NCBI GenBank assembly: GCA_958430865.1
Contig: CAUDNR010004185.1
Location: forward strand, 1 to 63,508
Length of the DNA: 63,508 nucleotides
DNA from: Entrophospora sp. SA101
Lineage: Eukaryota > Glomeromycota > Glomeromycetes > Entrophosporales > Entrophosporaceae
Direction: 5' to 3'
The notes beneath the pieces were generated by a model that did no database searches, was not told the DNA's origin, and saw only the letters and a list, made by a program, of their open reading frames with translations. A program made the translations under genes and the position numbers. Below are positions 45,600 to 58,756 of this stretch, piece by piece (position 1 is the first letter of the stretch; every line of letters starts with the position of its first letter).

Positions 45600-47492
45600 T
45601 CGTCCGTCTTCCAAAAAAATTATCTTCTAAATCCATAATATCGCGAACTTTTAAATCCTCCGTTTCATGATCATTGTTATCATCAATATAATCACTAGAC
45701 TATCGCCCGAATTAATTTATGCTTCAACCATATACCCTTTAAATTCTTTTCTGATAAGTCTGGCCGGTATATTGTAATTATTTTTTAATATTGTTCAGAT
45801 AAAAAGGATAAATTTTAGCAATATTTTTTACAGAATTAATATTTGGATTTTGACTATTCTTCCTATAAAGTCCCCTAAATATAAACCAATGCATTCATAT
45901 CCACCATTATGTGGAGCAATTGAGAAGAATTTAATTGCTAATGGCCATAATTATCGTATACCATCATGAAAGTTGACTTTCATATTGATCATTATATGTT
46001 GCATTATAATGTACATGTATCTATATTTCTGCGGTCGAGAAAGGTTTTTAATTTTTGGATATGCTGGTAAATATTAGTGATGTAAGCCGGTAGAAAAAAC
46101 TTAGCTGGCTATGCTGTACAACTCTTAGCCGGCTAATAACTTAAATAAATCTCAGTTGATGGGAAGCTTTTCAGATGGTACTGAGCTTGCCGGTATTATT
46201 ACTAATACTATTATTATTATTATTTACTATCGTTATTACTATTTAATGGTTCGAGTAAGACCTATTCGAATTATTTGCTTTATTCGTTAACATTGAAAAT
46301 TTACTCGCTATCAATCTGAGTATTCGAATTACATTGAAGATTTATTCTAATAAACCAATAAACGAATAATTCGAATAATAGTAACTCGAATTAAGATAGT
46401 ATTATGACGAATATAATCTCTAACTATTACTTTTATCCTGCTACGAGTATTATTTTTTTAATTTTTTTTGAGGAAACGTATGATTTTTTTGTTATTCTAA
46501 GTAATGCAGATGGACCCATACTAACTAAGTGTCTATGCCACTGAAGTCTGCACTAAAATTTTTGGCGTGAAAATGAATACTAAGAGAAATTTTTTTTTAG
46601 CCGGCTCATATCACTAGTAAATATCCTATATGATAGAATCCTTTCAAATTTATTAGCACAAAATTTTTTAAGACTAGAGTTTGTGTTGGTGTGAATTCTT
46701 TTAATTGCAACAGCCAACTAACTTAAGAATTAAGTATATACAGTAAGCAATACATCTAAGATCAAATATATGAGGTATTCTTCAGAAATATTTCTCTAGC
46801 CAACTTAACATTAGATTCATTATCGGTTACTATAGCCACGAAACTTTGTGAACCTATTTTACAGCAAGAAATTGATCTGTGTGACTACAATGAGAAAGAC
46901 TTTCTACAGAAAATAAATATTGTTGTCTATTTGATGTACTGCATATATCAAAAAATTCCATAGAGTTGCATTTAGGATCAGACCAACCGATCTAGTTAGT
47001 GCTAATGTCAAATTATCATTTGAATCAAATATTGTATTTAATTGCGGATTAGTTAATGAGATTCATCTATAAATAATTTTCTGATAGATACTCACGAGAA
47101 GAAGGTTCATATGCAGGTCTTAATTGTTTCAAAAGTTCTATAAAAAAGGGATTTTCAACAATATTCCATGGAATGTACAACATACAAAACCTGTAGTAAT
47201 GATTTATCAATTGAATTTTTTTCTTTGGTTGTGCTTTCATAAAAGAGTTTGAACCTTTTGTTTTGTGTTTCGTTGTTTCATTGATTGTTAATTCCATCCA
47301 AATAAAAATGAAAAATAGAATAATGAATCCAGGACATTCATTAGCTGAATGAGCCTTTAGTTTAAAAGGTGTTCCAGAATTCCAGGTTTTTGGGCAATAT
47401 TTGCAAGATGCTGAGTAATGTCCTTTTATTTTCCCTTCCTTTAATGAAGTGTCTATCCAACCTAACTTCAACCATACTCCACTTATAATCAT
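45600..47492 (-). pseudogene. hAT transposase pseudogene (BED finger to dimerisation domain)
   Basis: The minus-strand ORF 47492-47067 carries a BED-type zinc finger (SCKYCPKTWNSGTPFKLKAH) and then IPWNIVENPFFIELLKQLRP and YEPSSREYLSENYL, typical of hAT N-terminal halves. After a stop the sequence continues with VAIVTDNESNVKLAREIFLK near 46830-46780 (catalytic region) and FFSIAPHNGGYECIG near 45930-45890, the start of the C-terminal dimerisation domain. Several stops and frameshifts are present, and a 542-bp MITE (46075-46616) interrupts it. The order and spacing fit one decayed gene. Confidence 0.8.
46075..46616. mobile_element. hAT-type MITE with 8-bp TSD
   Basis: A 542-bp non-coding element with ends tagtgatgtaagccgg and ccggctcatatcacta (inverted, one mismatch). 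It is flanked by an exact 8-bp duplication gtaaatat at 46067-46074 and 46617-46624. Extra agccggc strings lie just inside both ends as subterminal repeats. It has no transposase and sits inside the hAT pseudogene. Confidence 0.88.
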
Positions 47493-47814
47493 TGCAGCTG
47501 GATTAATTCCATCATCTCTAATTAACTCCGTATGTCCAATATTTACTTCTCACCAAAAAAATCTCAATCATTATCCCTCACATCATCTAATAAATTTCTA
47601 TTATAAAAATATGTGGCTTCCAATGATGTACATTGTTTAACTCGTGATTAAAACAAACAACATCAATCTAAAACAAAACAGCTAATCAATTGTATCCACT
47701 GCCTAGGTGGTATCCGGATCAACCGACAATCTCTATGATTCAATTAAAATTGCTAATAGACTTTGTTTGGATTAAAGACACCTACTGTAATTGGTTACCA
47801 TTATAAAACATTTA
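47493..47814. other. Intergenic
   Basis: Short flank between the hAT pseudogene and the Tc1 derivative. The ORF at 47449-47640 overlaps the hAT start antisense and is discounted. Confidence 0.4.
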
Positions 47815-48736
47815 CACTACCCGGACAAAAGTTTGTGAACGTTGTTTTTTGTTAATTACGCAAAATACTACATAATAACAACACATAAAATTTTAATATA
47901 ATACGGCCTAGGTTCTTGTTCGTTTTTGTATAAAATTTGATGTTTTTTGTATTTCTAGTACTTTATTAATTAAAAAAAAACCGAAAGTTGATTAAATTTT
48001 AAAATGTTTACAGTATTTTCATGATGTTTCAAAAATTTTTATAATAAAAATATTTAAAATTATATCATATAAAAGTTATGGTTTTGGAGAATGAACTGTA
48101 TGATTTTAAATACTTTAACGCATCTAGATTTTATTTCTTTCGTTATTTTTTTTTCTAGATCTAAATCGTGATCTGCAAAAAAATTTTATTAAAATCATAA
48201 AAATTCCAAAATATGCGGAACTGACTGAACTTGACCGTGGAAAAGTTTTGGGTCTTCATCTATCTGGAAATATGTTAAAAATTGGATGGGCACTCTCAAT
48301 CACCAGATCTTAATCCGATTGAACATCTCTGGGGTGAACTTGAGAGGAGGCTAAAAAAACGTGCAGTGCATCCAAAAAATAAATCGGAATTGGAAGTTGC
48401 GGTGAAAGAAGAATGGTTAAAAATACCTTACGAAACTTTAGAAAAACTCATTGAAAGCATGCCAAGAAGAATTGAGGCATGTATTTCTAATGATGGGTGG
48501 CCCACTAGATATTAGTCAATTTTTTTCAATTTTAACTTTTTGAAGATCTTTTCAAAAAAAAAGTATTTCGTTTTTTTTTTATTAATAAAGTACTAGAAAT
48601 ACAAAAAACATCAAATTTTATACAAAAACGAACAAGAACCTAGGCCGTATAATATTAAAATTTTATGTGTTGTTATTATGTAGTATTTTGCTTAATTAAC
48701 AAAAAACATCGTTCACAAACTTTTGTCCGGGTAGTG
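47815..48736 (+). mobile_element. Internally deleted Tc1 copy
   Basis: A 922-bp derivative of the 6442-8085 family, bounded by TA at 47813-47814 and 48737-48738. Relative to the intact copy it lacks about 690 bp (junction near 48271) and a further ~35 bp (near 48290). Its transposase start codon is ATT instead of ATG, and only the last ~77 codons remain open (48282-48515, with QSPDLNPIEHLWGELERRL). The left ~450 bp differ from the intact copy at roughly a dozen sites, the next ~290 bp at three, and everything right of 48563 at none. The duplication border therefore lies inside this element. Confidence 0.92.
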
Positions 48737-51482
48737 TAGCTGCAAAGGCCAAACACCATAAAAGATTGTACCATAATTGGTTTCTTTTATAGTACTACAT
48801 AATTATGTTTAGTCAAGATTATTTCTTTGGTAAAACCAAAAAACTGCTACTTATATTATTAATCGTTCTTGAATAATATATAATTATCAATATGAAGTGT
48901 ACATTATTATATTTTTTACTCAAGAATAATCTAACAAATTGTTTTTGTGCAATAAAGTAAATATTACGACAAAAAGTATATTTTAATCAATAAAGTCGTA
49001 AATAATTACAGCTCTACCTACGGTTTACGATTTTTGCGGTTTTGGGGTGCCCTGCCAATTTTATTTACGACTTATACCGTAATTCGACGTCAAGTATAAC
49101 AATTAATTTGTAATATTTCTAGTTATAATTTTGGTGGGTTGAGAGAAACATTTTTATTTTCCAAAATAATAAATAACGAATTATCCTCACATATCACCAT
49201 ATTATATGGGTTCCTATCTATTTGTCATATTTCAGAACATTCCACACAACCAAAAAATCAAAATGCTAGAACAAATATTTAATTAGAAATCGTATTTCGT
49301 TCTAGCTATACAACAATGAATGGCATTACATGGTATTAATCTTTATGTTTCATATTGCTCTGGCATTTTAGGCCACTCGAAATGACCAAAAACTTACAGA
49401 TTTTTCTTAAGTGGGTTAGAAACGTCCATGGTGGACGAAGCAAACATTACCTACATCCTAATGAGTTTAGAAACTATGATGTTCAAATGATAATCAAGAA
49501 AAAATTCAAAAATTTGCAATAATAACTTATTAAAATAGATGTTGGCGTGAATATATAATTATCCGTTCTCATTCTTGCCACCGCAAAAAACAAAAAGACT
49601 TAAAAGAAATGAGCCAACATTGAGGCTTTTTTTTATATTAATATTAATTTTTGATCTTTGATTTGTTCGCAACTACAATTAGTTGAAATTATAGCAGAAT
49701 TGATGGGGGCGTGGAAGTTAAGTCATTGCAATAAAAAAGTAAAAAAAGATTTTTTAATATATACAGTACCTGGGCAAAAGAGTCGGATTCGTGTTCCTAT
49801 ATATTAGCACTAGATCTTGCTGATTCGTGCAATATAATTTTTATTGTTTGTATTTTTTTTTTTCAAAACAAAAATCTAGTATTTGAGAAACGTGCGCTTC
49901 CACTAATTATACATAAAAAATCATATCATTTTGCATCTTGGGCTTTTAATGAATACGAATGCAATTTTTTTGTATGAATGAAAATTTTCAATTAAAGAAA
50001 TAGAAATTCTATCCAAGTCGTTCTATCTTTTGTATTTTTATATAAATAAATTTATATCAGTATATATATAGCCTGGGTTTCTCAAAATATTTTCACTGAT
50101 TTATAGTTAGTAGATAAAAAATAAATGATTTAAGCTATAGAAAAGCTTGTAACATTAATTTTAGATATGAGATAAATTAATTGGTTGTTATTATGTGTGC
50201 AATTAAAATTTTTTAAAGTTATGACTGCCGAAATTCTAATAAACAATTAGTGTGTAACCTGCTGAAACTCTACCGATTGATTTCTATAGGAGTTTTGGCA
50301 AGCAACCATAGTTATACTGAAGTTTGATATTGCAGTTTGGTTAAAATTGTGCTTTGAAATGTGTGAACCGAACCGCATCGGTTCATGGTTTAAACACTTA
50401 ACCACTTCTGGAGGAATTTGATAATAAAAGTCCATGCGGTTATCCTTCAATTATTGTTCTATTCCGATGATGAATCCGTCGGCTAAATAGACCGGCTATA
50501 ATCCTAACAAAATATACACATTAACAATAGCATTTCTTGAGCTTCAGTTACCATTATCAGGGGACAAACAAAGATAGCTGTCTGTTCATCATGCAAGTCT
50601 GCAGAAAATCGTAAATTTCCACCTGTTTTAATTCCTCTTTTGCGTTTGATTTTAATTGCTCAAATGTGGATAGAGATGTCATAACTGAATATAGAAGACT
50701 AGCATGTTACATGTACTGCAACAAACAGAACAATATGTCGTAGTGAATATAAATGGTTGATTGCCAAAACTCTACCAGAAATCAATTGGCAGGTTACACT
50801 AATTGTTTATTAGAGTTTCAGCAGAGTTTCAGCAAGCAACCTTAAATATGATTGCTAAGTGTAACATTATGATTAGAAAATATTTGACCATTATCCTTGG
50901 AGTAGATGGAATTCAAGTAGCTAGGAGAAATCCTGTTGGTGGGACTGGATAAAAATTTACTTTTCTAATTGTTTACCAACAACATCACTCAATTTTTACT
51001 TGCCTATGGTTCTGCAACTGTAAATCAAAAAACGCATGTCTTCCTAACACTTCTGCAGAGAATATGGCAACCTGATTTTCTGATATCCTGATATTTAACA
51101 TGCTTGTTAATGATATGGGTGGTCATGGAAGGATGGGGTCAGGGATAATGATTTTCTGCAGTAACAAAATACCATCCATGATAAAATCAAATTCTGCAGG
51201 ATCCTGTGACAAATCTTTGTTAGCATAAATTACAATTGATAAATTATTGAATTTTGCATTCATGAAAACATAAAATCGACTTTTATGGCTTTCCACTTGC
51301 TCACTCCAAAAAATATATTTTCACAATAATAACAATGGTAATCTCCCAAAAAAATATTAGTGACTATCGAAATAAATAAGGTTATGATCACCGAAAATCT
51401 TGGCCAATGAATTAAGTGCCATTACATTGTATTGATTCACGAAAAATTTTTATATTTTCATCTCACTTTTAATAAAAGGATT
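48737..51482. other. Intergenic part of duplication copy 2
   Basis: Equivalent to 8086-10831. It contains the second copy of the inverted-repeat element (50230-50816) and the upstream region of the second NDC1 gene; no other gene is seen. Confidence 0.6.
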
Positions 51483-54206
51483 ATGAGTTCTTCTACTGGA
51501 GACATTACAACCATAAAAGGAAAAAGTTTTCTTTCTGCTAGTGGCTCAACAGAGTTAGGCAACATTCAAATCAAATATGTTGGTGTTATGACTGCATGTA
51601 CCTACGTGTTAGTTTGTTTTTTTCGTTTAGTGACAGGAATCTTACAGTCTCTAGGTTAAGATAAAGATATTTTCACAGAAATTATTTATATTTATTGAAT
51701 GAATGAAATGAATGAATGAAATAAATAAACGAAATAAAAACGCGTTAATATTTATCAAAAAAAAAAAAAATTTTTAGTCGATAATAGCAGCAGCAGTACA
51801 GATGATTCCATAATTAGTGATCGGTTTATACCAGATACTTTGTTTGCTTTCATTTATGCATTTATTGGAATAGTTCCGATAATGACTATTCGAAAATTAT
51901 ATATACAAAATTCAGGTAAATTAATCCAATGATTTTTAATCTAAATATTATTATTAAATAACATTATTAACATACATTAATTATAATTAGTCCATCGATC
52001 TACTGCTAAAAGTTTAAAGCAAGAAATATATTTTACCGTAACAGATAAATTTTTATGGAGTAATTTTTTTGGTTATTTGCTTTCTATGTGGAGCATAGAA
52101 CATGGTTTTTATACTTACATTATGAAAGATTATGAAAAAATAAACTCATTATACTTAATTCCTGGTACTGAACAGTAAGTCACTATTTATTATTAGTACT
52201 ACTATTAAAATAATGTTATTATTATTATTATTAATTCATAGCTAATTATGTGATCAATCTATCAATTCATTGATCAATAATAGATTTATTTGTCCAAGTC
52301 ATCGTAAAGATAGTTGTGATAATCTTAGACCTACAATTAATGAGTATAAAGCAATATCAATTACTTTTAATTTAGCATTAAGTGTATGGTATGTAATTGA
52401 TCATATATTTAATAAGAAATACATGTTATCATTTCATATTGGTGAGGTAAACTAAAAAAATAAAAATATCATTTGATAAATTGTATCAATTAATTATTAT
52501 TAATTGTTATTAATATATATATATATATTTTAAATATAAAATCAGCCAAGATATTTATTAGATTTACATAATGAAATTTGGAAATTATTTTCTCGCAAGT
52601 ATGATGAATTATTTTGCAAGATTATTTATACTAGCATACAGTTTAGTGTGATATTCTGGATATTGAAATTATTATTTTGGGAATCATTTTTCAGGTAATT
52701 TAATCAACTAATTAATTTGAATTCTTCTCATGAGTTTCAAAATTTTAATATACTTTTATTGATATATATAGTTATGTTGTACTTTATCCTTGGTTAAGAG
52801 CCCCATGGTTTGACATTATACTCTTTAATCGAACAGTCTATTGTTCAATTTTCATCATGTCTTTTTGGTCGTTAACTCATTTTTTATTTGATCATTTCTT
52901 TACAAGGGTTTGTTATTGGAATATCTTAAATTCAATGAATTAAAAAAAAAGATATATATATGCTTTGATTTTATTCAATATCTAAAAAAAAATTTAATTT
53001 ATATCATATAGATAATCCTTGTAACTGGAAAATTTGTAGATCCCAATGCAATGCTTGTTGATGGATTACATGGTTACAAATTTCCTTATTTTCAAGTAAT
53101 TTTATTTCTTAAAAATGAAAATATATAAATAAATATATATATGCATTGTAAATTAAATTTTTATTATATTATATAATAGCAAATAGCTTTTATGGAATTA
53201 TGGCATATTTCAAAATATGATCATGAAAGACGTAATTTAATATATTCAGACTTTAATCGCAAACAACCATATGAATGCCCATTACACAATAATCCAATTT
53301 CTACTTGGACAGAAATTTCATATTCTTGCATGGATTTAATAATGAAATTGACAAATGATGCAGAGAAAGAGCTAGAGGGTCAAAAACAAAAATTATTGCT
53401 TTTAAATAACAAATATGATGAAATTAGAAATTTAACAAAAAAATCAGAAACAACAACAAATCAACAACAGCAACTATTACACAATCAACCAAGAGTTGTT
53501 CATGGAAATCTGGAAGTTAATCCAACGCTTGATACGTTAAAGAAAGATCCAATATATACAGAATTGTATTATTTGGAAAGATATCACTTGATTTTTGGTG
53601 ATAAACATAAAATTATCAGAAAATTATATGCTTTATTCATTGTTCCAATTTTCAAGGAATCGATTGAATATAGAACAGCTATTGTTTGTAAAGATTTTTA
53701 TACCGTTATCTTTGCGATACAATGTAAGTTTTGTATTATAAAATTTATTTTATTATTTATTTATTAATAAATATCTAATATTATTTATAAATAAATACGA
53801 ATAGCGCTTACAACATTAACCACCAAATCAATAAAAGAAGATAAATACGGGGTTGTCCAGAACCATATTTCACCAATATTTGAATCGTTGTTGTTATGTT
53901 TGATATTACTTGAAAATTATGTTAAGGAACCACCACTTAATTATTGGGATATTGGAGATCCTTATTCAACCACATCATCTAAAGTCTTGGCTGAACCCGT
54001 AGCAATAATTAATGGTTAGTCAACTCTTTTATTAAATAAAATAAACAATTAATTAATTAATTGTTTTTGTTTGACAAATGAAAATAATAGTACTGAAGGA
54101 TTCGTTGATCAGCTTATATATGACGTTTAGAGAATCTATGGATTATGTAAAATTGACAGACATAACTAACGGTAGATTAAATAAATTGGTAAAAGAACTT
54201 TTTTAA
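51483..54206 (+). CDS. NDC1: Nucleoporin NDC1, copy 2
   Basis: Second complete copy of the Ndc1/Cut11-family gene, with the same ten exons shifted by 40,651: 51483-51654, 51778-51915, 51991-52174, 52284-52446, 52546-52694, 52772-52907, 53012-53095, 53180-53723, 53805-54014, 54091-54206. The open frames seen in both copies are identical in protein sequence, and all splice sites are kept, so both could encode the same 631-aa pore-membrane protein. The upstream DNA is also identical for 2.7 kb, so the promoter should be included. There is no sign of decay, which argues for a very recent copy or an assembly duplicate. Confidence 0.85.
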
Positions 54207-54637
54207 ATAAATCACTCGAGTAAAATTATCGTGAAACGTCAAAAATAATCATTTGAATACAAAAAAGTATAGCAGTAAATGATTCCTGAGAGATTTTCAC
54301 AATAAATAAAAATATGTGCAATGACGATTAATTGCATAAAAGCATATGATAAAAAATGTTTAATTCTTCCTTAACATTACATCACACTAAGTTATCTCAG
54401 CACAATACTTAATATTCATCAAACTATTATCATCTATTGTCACGATGATTACGATGACACAATTATTATATCTAACGTTCACGCGCCATTTCAACAATTT
54501 TAACCCAAATAATTAGTAACCAGTTTCGCCTATATAAAGTGCGAGAATTCTAGTTATTCTCACAATAAATTATTATTCCTTGTAAAAAAAAAAATAAAAA
54601 TCATACAAACAAATTCTCTCAAAAACAAAACATAAAA

Positions 54638-55890
54638 ATGACTACTTATTACGAGAAAGTTAAAGAATCCGTAATATCAAACGAAACGTTTCAAAATAGT
54701 ACCAGAGAAATCGGTAGAGTTGCAAATGATGTTACCTCGGAAATTCAAAAAGTAGCTGCAAAAAATAACATTAATTCGCCCTTACCTTCTGATTTCGTAA
54801 GTGAGGTCGATAAAGCTGCTAGTATCTTGAGTTCTTTTACCGGTAATTATATAATTAATTATTCGATTATCCAATTAATTATGCGTGGTGGTAATTGTGA
54901 AATTATTAAAATTTCTTGTAGATAAATCTGGGGGTGGTTTAGAAATGACAATTCCAAAAAAGGTCATTCAAGAAGCAAAAGGTTTGGCTATTTTCACTGT
55001 GTTCAAAGCTGGCCTTTTTTGGTCAGGACGCGCTGGATCTGGTATAGTTATTGCAAGGTAAGAAATAAAATCATATTTTGCTCCCCATGACGACAAAAAT
55101 TTTTTAATAACCAAAAACTTCTTATATAGAACTCAAGATAATACTTGGTCTCCACCATCTTGTATAAACATTGCGGGTGTTGGGTTTGGTGCACAATTTG
55201 GCGCCGATGTTACTAACTTTGTAATTATTCTTAACACTGACAAAGCGGTTAAAGCTTTTAGTTCTGGTGACAATGTCACTTTGGGTGGAGGTTTATCTGG
55301 TAAATTTATAATAAGTATTTACTATATAATATTATATTAAATAATAATGCTAATATATATATATATATAATTGTCGTTTTTTATATAGTATCTGCTGGCC
55401 CCATTGGTATGGGCACGGAAGTTTCGAGTAGTGTTTATGAACCATCTGCATTATACTCGTATAGTAGCTCTAAAGGGTTTTTTGCCGGTAATTATTATTA
55501 AAATTTTGTGCGTTTGTGATTACTTTACCTTTTCTAAATAATATTGTATTTATACACACACACACAGGTGTATCTGTTGAAGGTACAATAATTATGGAAC
55601 GTAAAGACGCCAACAAAAAATTCTATGGTAGAGATATTTCTGCAGCCGAGATTTTAAGTGGAAAAGGCGATTTGACATCTTTATCAACTAAAAATGATTT
55701 GTACGATGTTCTTAAACGTGCTGAAGGAAGAGATGGCCAACATCATGAAGGAAAACGTGGTAAACGTGAAACAAAAGATGGCCAACACGCCGAAGCAAAG
55801 CGTGAAGCAAAAGAGAGCAAACAGACAAAACGTGAAGCAAAAGAGAACAAACATGAGACAAAAGAGGGTCACCATGACAATCATCAATAA
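54638..55890 (+). CDS. SYLF domain protein, copy 2
   Basis: Second complete copy of the 310-aa SYLF protein. Exons are 54638-54842, 54922-55057, 55130-55299, 55389-55487 and 55568-55890, and the TATA box is at 54531-54539. The domain, the absence of SH3 and the charged KREAKE tail are as in copy 1. The reading frame and splice sites are unchanged. Confidence 0.88.
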
Positions 55891-56055
55891 TTAGTAGCGA
55901 GATAATGCTTAATGAACATTATTAAAACCAACTATTAAACTATTTCTTAAATAATATAAATTAGATTTTTGGGCTTTATATTATATATATTTTCTCTTTA
56001 TAATATTATTAATAAACATTTTAAAATACAAAGTATTATAATAAAAATTTTTTTT

Positions 56056-56525
56056 TTAAAAAGTAAAATATTTTAGATTTTTCTTGAGGTTTTCCATTTC
56101 AGTTTCTTTATAACAATAATAATAATATATATTAATATGTATTATAATAAAATTTTTTTCCCTATAAATTAATAAACAACAAACAAACCTTCTTCATTTA
56201 ATTTTTTATTCTTCAAAGCTTCTCTTTCTGAAATTAATAATTTTGATCGCATTTGTGCATTTTTCTTTAATCTATCTTTATATTTTTTTACTCCTTTGTT
56301 AATAGGAGGTAATTTGTTTTTATTACTCTTATTATTATTTTGTTTTATCTTATTATTATCATGATTCTGTTTGGTTGTTTCGGTGGATTCTTTTAATAAA
56401 TTATTATTATTATTGAATACTTTGTTCGATTCCTCCTCCCCTTCCAGCTTTCGTTGAAAATATGGTGAATCGTATTTTCTTAAAATTTCTAATATAAAAG
56501 CTTTTTTATCTTGTATTTCATTCAT
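56056..56525 (-). CDS. Small charged protein of unknown function, copy 2
   Basis: Second full copy of the gene at 15405-15874. The unspliced reading is 118 aa (56525-56169). The proposed two-exon form (56525-56189 joined to 56105-56056) gives 128 aa. Its 5' third is present yet again at 57807-57970. Confidence 0.6.
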
Positions 56526-56701
56526 TTTTCAAAATTTGATAAATAATTTTTTGTCTAATTTATACGCCGATCATCGATCAAGTTCTATTTATCACGTTTA
56601 TCACTTCGTGACGATCTCGAAATTATGTCGTGTGACTATATAATTTTAAAGTAGATTTGTACATGCAAAATCACATTTTCAATTGACAAAAAAATTATTT
56701 A

Positions 56702-57470
56702 CATAGGCGATCCCGTTAATCCGAAAACCCCGTTAAAATGAATAATTTTAAAACACCAAATATATGTAAATTACCCCGTTAATATTAATGTCACTAATAA
56801 ACCGTAAACTGAAGAAAATTTTAAATTTTTTTGAAGCCATTTTATATGTAAGATTGCCCTGTTAATCCAAATTTTTATAAACCGAATATAAAACGAAGCG
56901 AAATAAAAATTGGACCAATAATAATAATATACAAATACATATGTATGTTGTATGTGAAATTGAAATTTATAATTAAAATTTTGGGTGGAGTGTTTGGATA
57001 TGAAATTCTGATTGGCTAATTTGAATACGTGAATTGCAAATTCACATAAATTTCATTTTCACACACAAGAGGAAAAAAAATCTACTGAAAAAGAAATTGG
57101 GGTATCAAAAAGAAAACATATGCCTATAAAAATCTCACAAAAAATATAAATATCCATCAAAAAAAATAAAGACCCAAACATAAAAAATAACCAGCTTGCA
57201 TCTAAATATAATGTCAGTGAATTTACCGTTTCTGAAATTCTAAAAAAGAGTGATTATTTTTTATCATTGAATCCAAATCAATTCACTGCCAGAAAATGGA
57301 TAAAGGAAATTCTAAATCCTAATTTTTAAATTTATTACCCTGTTTATCCAAATTAATTTATGACTCTAATAACAACTTCAGATTATAAAAAAACCCCAGT
57401 AATCTGAAACCCTGTTAATCTGAAGGAAAGTTCCTGCACAATTGCCTTCAGTTTAACGGGGTTGCCTATG
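56702..57470 (+). mobile_element. Pogo-like non-autonomous element, copy 2
   Basis: Identical to 16051-16819 as part of the duplicated segment, with the same TA flanks and the same helix-turn-helix remnant. Confidence 0.75.
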
Positions 57471-57743
57471 TAATATTCAAAGAAACTTTATAATTATATG
57501 TAAAAAAAAAAAAAAAGTAGTTTCTACCTTGCCATCTATATAACTTCAATTTACGTATACTTTTACCAGAGGCAGGGAAAATCAAATAGTAACTTTTACT
57601 CCACTAAAGGAAATTTACTTACATAATAATATTATTTTTTATTCTCACTGACCAATTTACACATTAAGAATACTTGTGTTTAATGTCAAGATACAATAAG
57701 ATATAAAGTTTGAAATAAGGTCCAAAAAACCAAATCAGCTGAT

Positions 57744-57806
57744 ATGAGTACTATCAACGCACTGGTCCTTGTAATAAACTGTTGTCGAAGCAACATTTAT
57801 CATATT
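57744..57806 (+). pseudogene. 21-codon stub of the 135-aa ORF
   Basis: The start of the ORF found at 17093-17500 is present up to the codons for NIYHI. The sequence then switches to the third copy of the 15711-region DNA. The downstream 345 nt of the gene are absent here, so this copy is dead. Confidence 0.85.
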
Positions 57807-57970
57807 TGATTCTGTTTGGTTGTTTCGGTGGATTCTTTTAATAAATTATTATTATTATTGAATACTTTGTTCGATTCCTCCTCCCCTTCCAGCTTTCGTT
57901 GAAAATATGGTGAATCGTATTTTCTTAAAATTTCTAATATAAAAGCTTTTTTATCTTGTATTTCATTCAT
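57807..57970 (-). pseudogene. Truncated 5' part of the small charged-protein gene
   Basis: The first ~54 codons (ATG complement at 57970) are intact. Beyond 57807 the reading runs into the antisense of the 135-aa ORF stub. The basic C-terminal half is absent. Confidence 0.85.
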
Positions 57971-58756
57971 TTTTCAAAATTTGATAAATAATTTTTTGTC
58001 TAATTTATACGCCGATCATCGATCAAGTTCTATTTATCACGTTTATCACTTCGTGACGATCTCGAAATTATGTCGTGTGACTATATAATTTTAAAGTAGA
58101 TTTGTACATGCAAAATCACATTTTCAATTGACAAAAAAATTATTTACATAGGCGATCCCGTTAATCCGAAAACCCCGTTAAAATGAATAATTTTAAAACA
58201 CCAAATATATGTAAATTACCCCGTTAATATTAATGTCACTAATAAACCGTAAACTGAAGAAAATTTTAAATTTTTTTGAAGCCATTTTATATGTAAGATT
58301 GCCCTGTTAATCCAAATTTTTATAAACCGAATATAAAACGAAGCGAAATAAAAATTGGACCAATAATAATAATATACAAATACATATGTATGTTGTATGT
58401 GAAATTGAAATTTATAATTAAAATTTTGGGTGGAGTGTTTGGATATGAAATTCTGATTGGCTAATTTGAATACGTGAATTGCAAATTCACATAAATTTCA
58501 TTTTCACACACAAGAGGAAAAAAAATCTACTGAAAAAGAAATTGGGGTATCAAAAAGAAAACATATGCCTATAAAAATCTCACAAAAAATATAAATATCC
58601 ATCAAAAAAAATAAAGACCCAAACATAAAAAATAACCAGCTTGCATCTAAATATAATGTCAGTGAATTTACCGTTTCTGAAATTCTAAAAAAGAGTGATT
58701 ATTTTTTATCATTGAATCCAAATCAATTCACTGCCAGAAAATGGATAAAGGAAATT
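57807..58756. repeat. Third partial copy of the duplicated segment
   Basis: Matches 56362-57311 (and 15711-16660) at offset 1,445 from copy 2. No differences were seen up to 58756. The first mismatch is t for c at 58757, after which the match becomes clearly imperfect while still following the same pogo-like element. Confidence 0.92.

Larger units (their letters stand above)
48563..57806. repeat. 9.24-kb segmental duplication, copy 2
   Basis: Matches 7912-17155 base for base where compared, at a constant offset of 40,651. It ends abruptly after 57806: the next base differs from copy 1, and the sequence jumps back to material equivalent to 56362 onward. No microhomology is obvious at that junction. 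Confidence 0.95.

Noticed and set aside
7912..57806. Allelic haplotig explanation for the duplication
   Set aside because: Both copies are on the same scaffold with different flanks and a complex right junction. A misjoin remains possible and is stated as such, but simple allelism does not explain the Tc1 and pogo mosaics.
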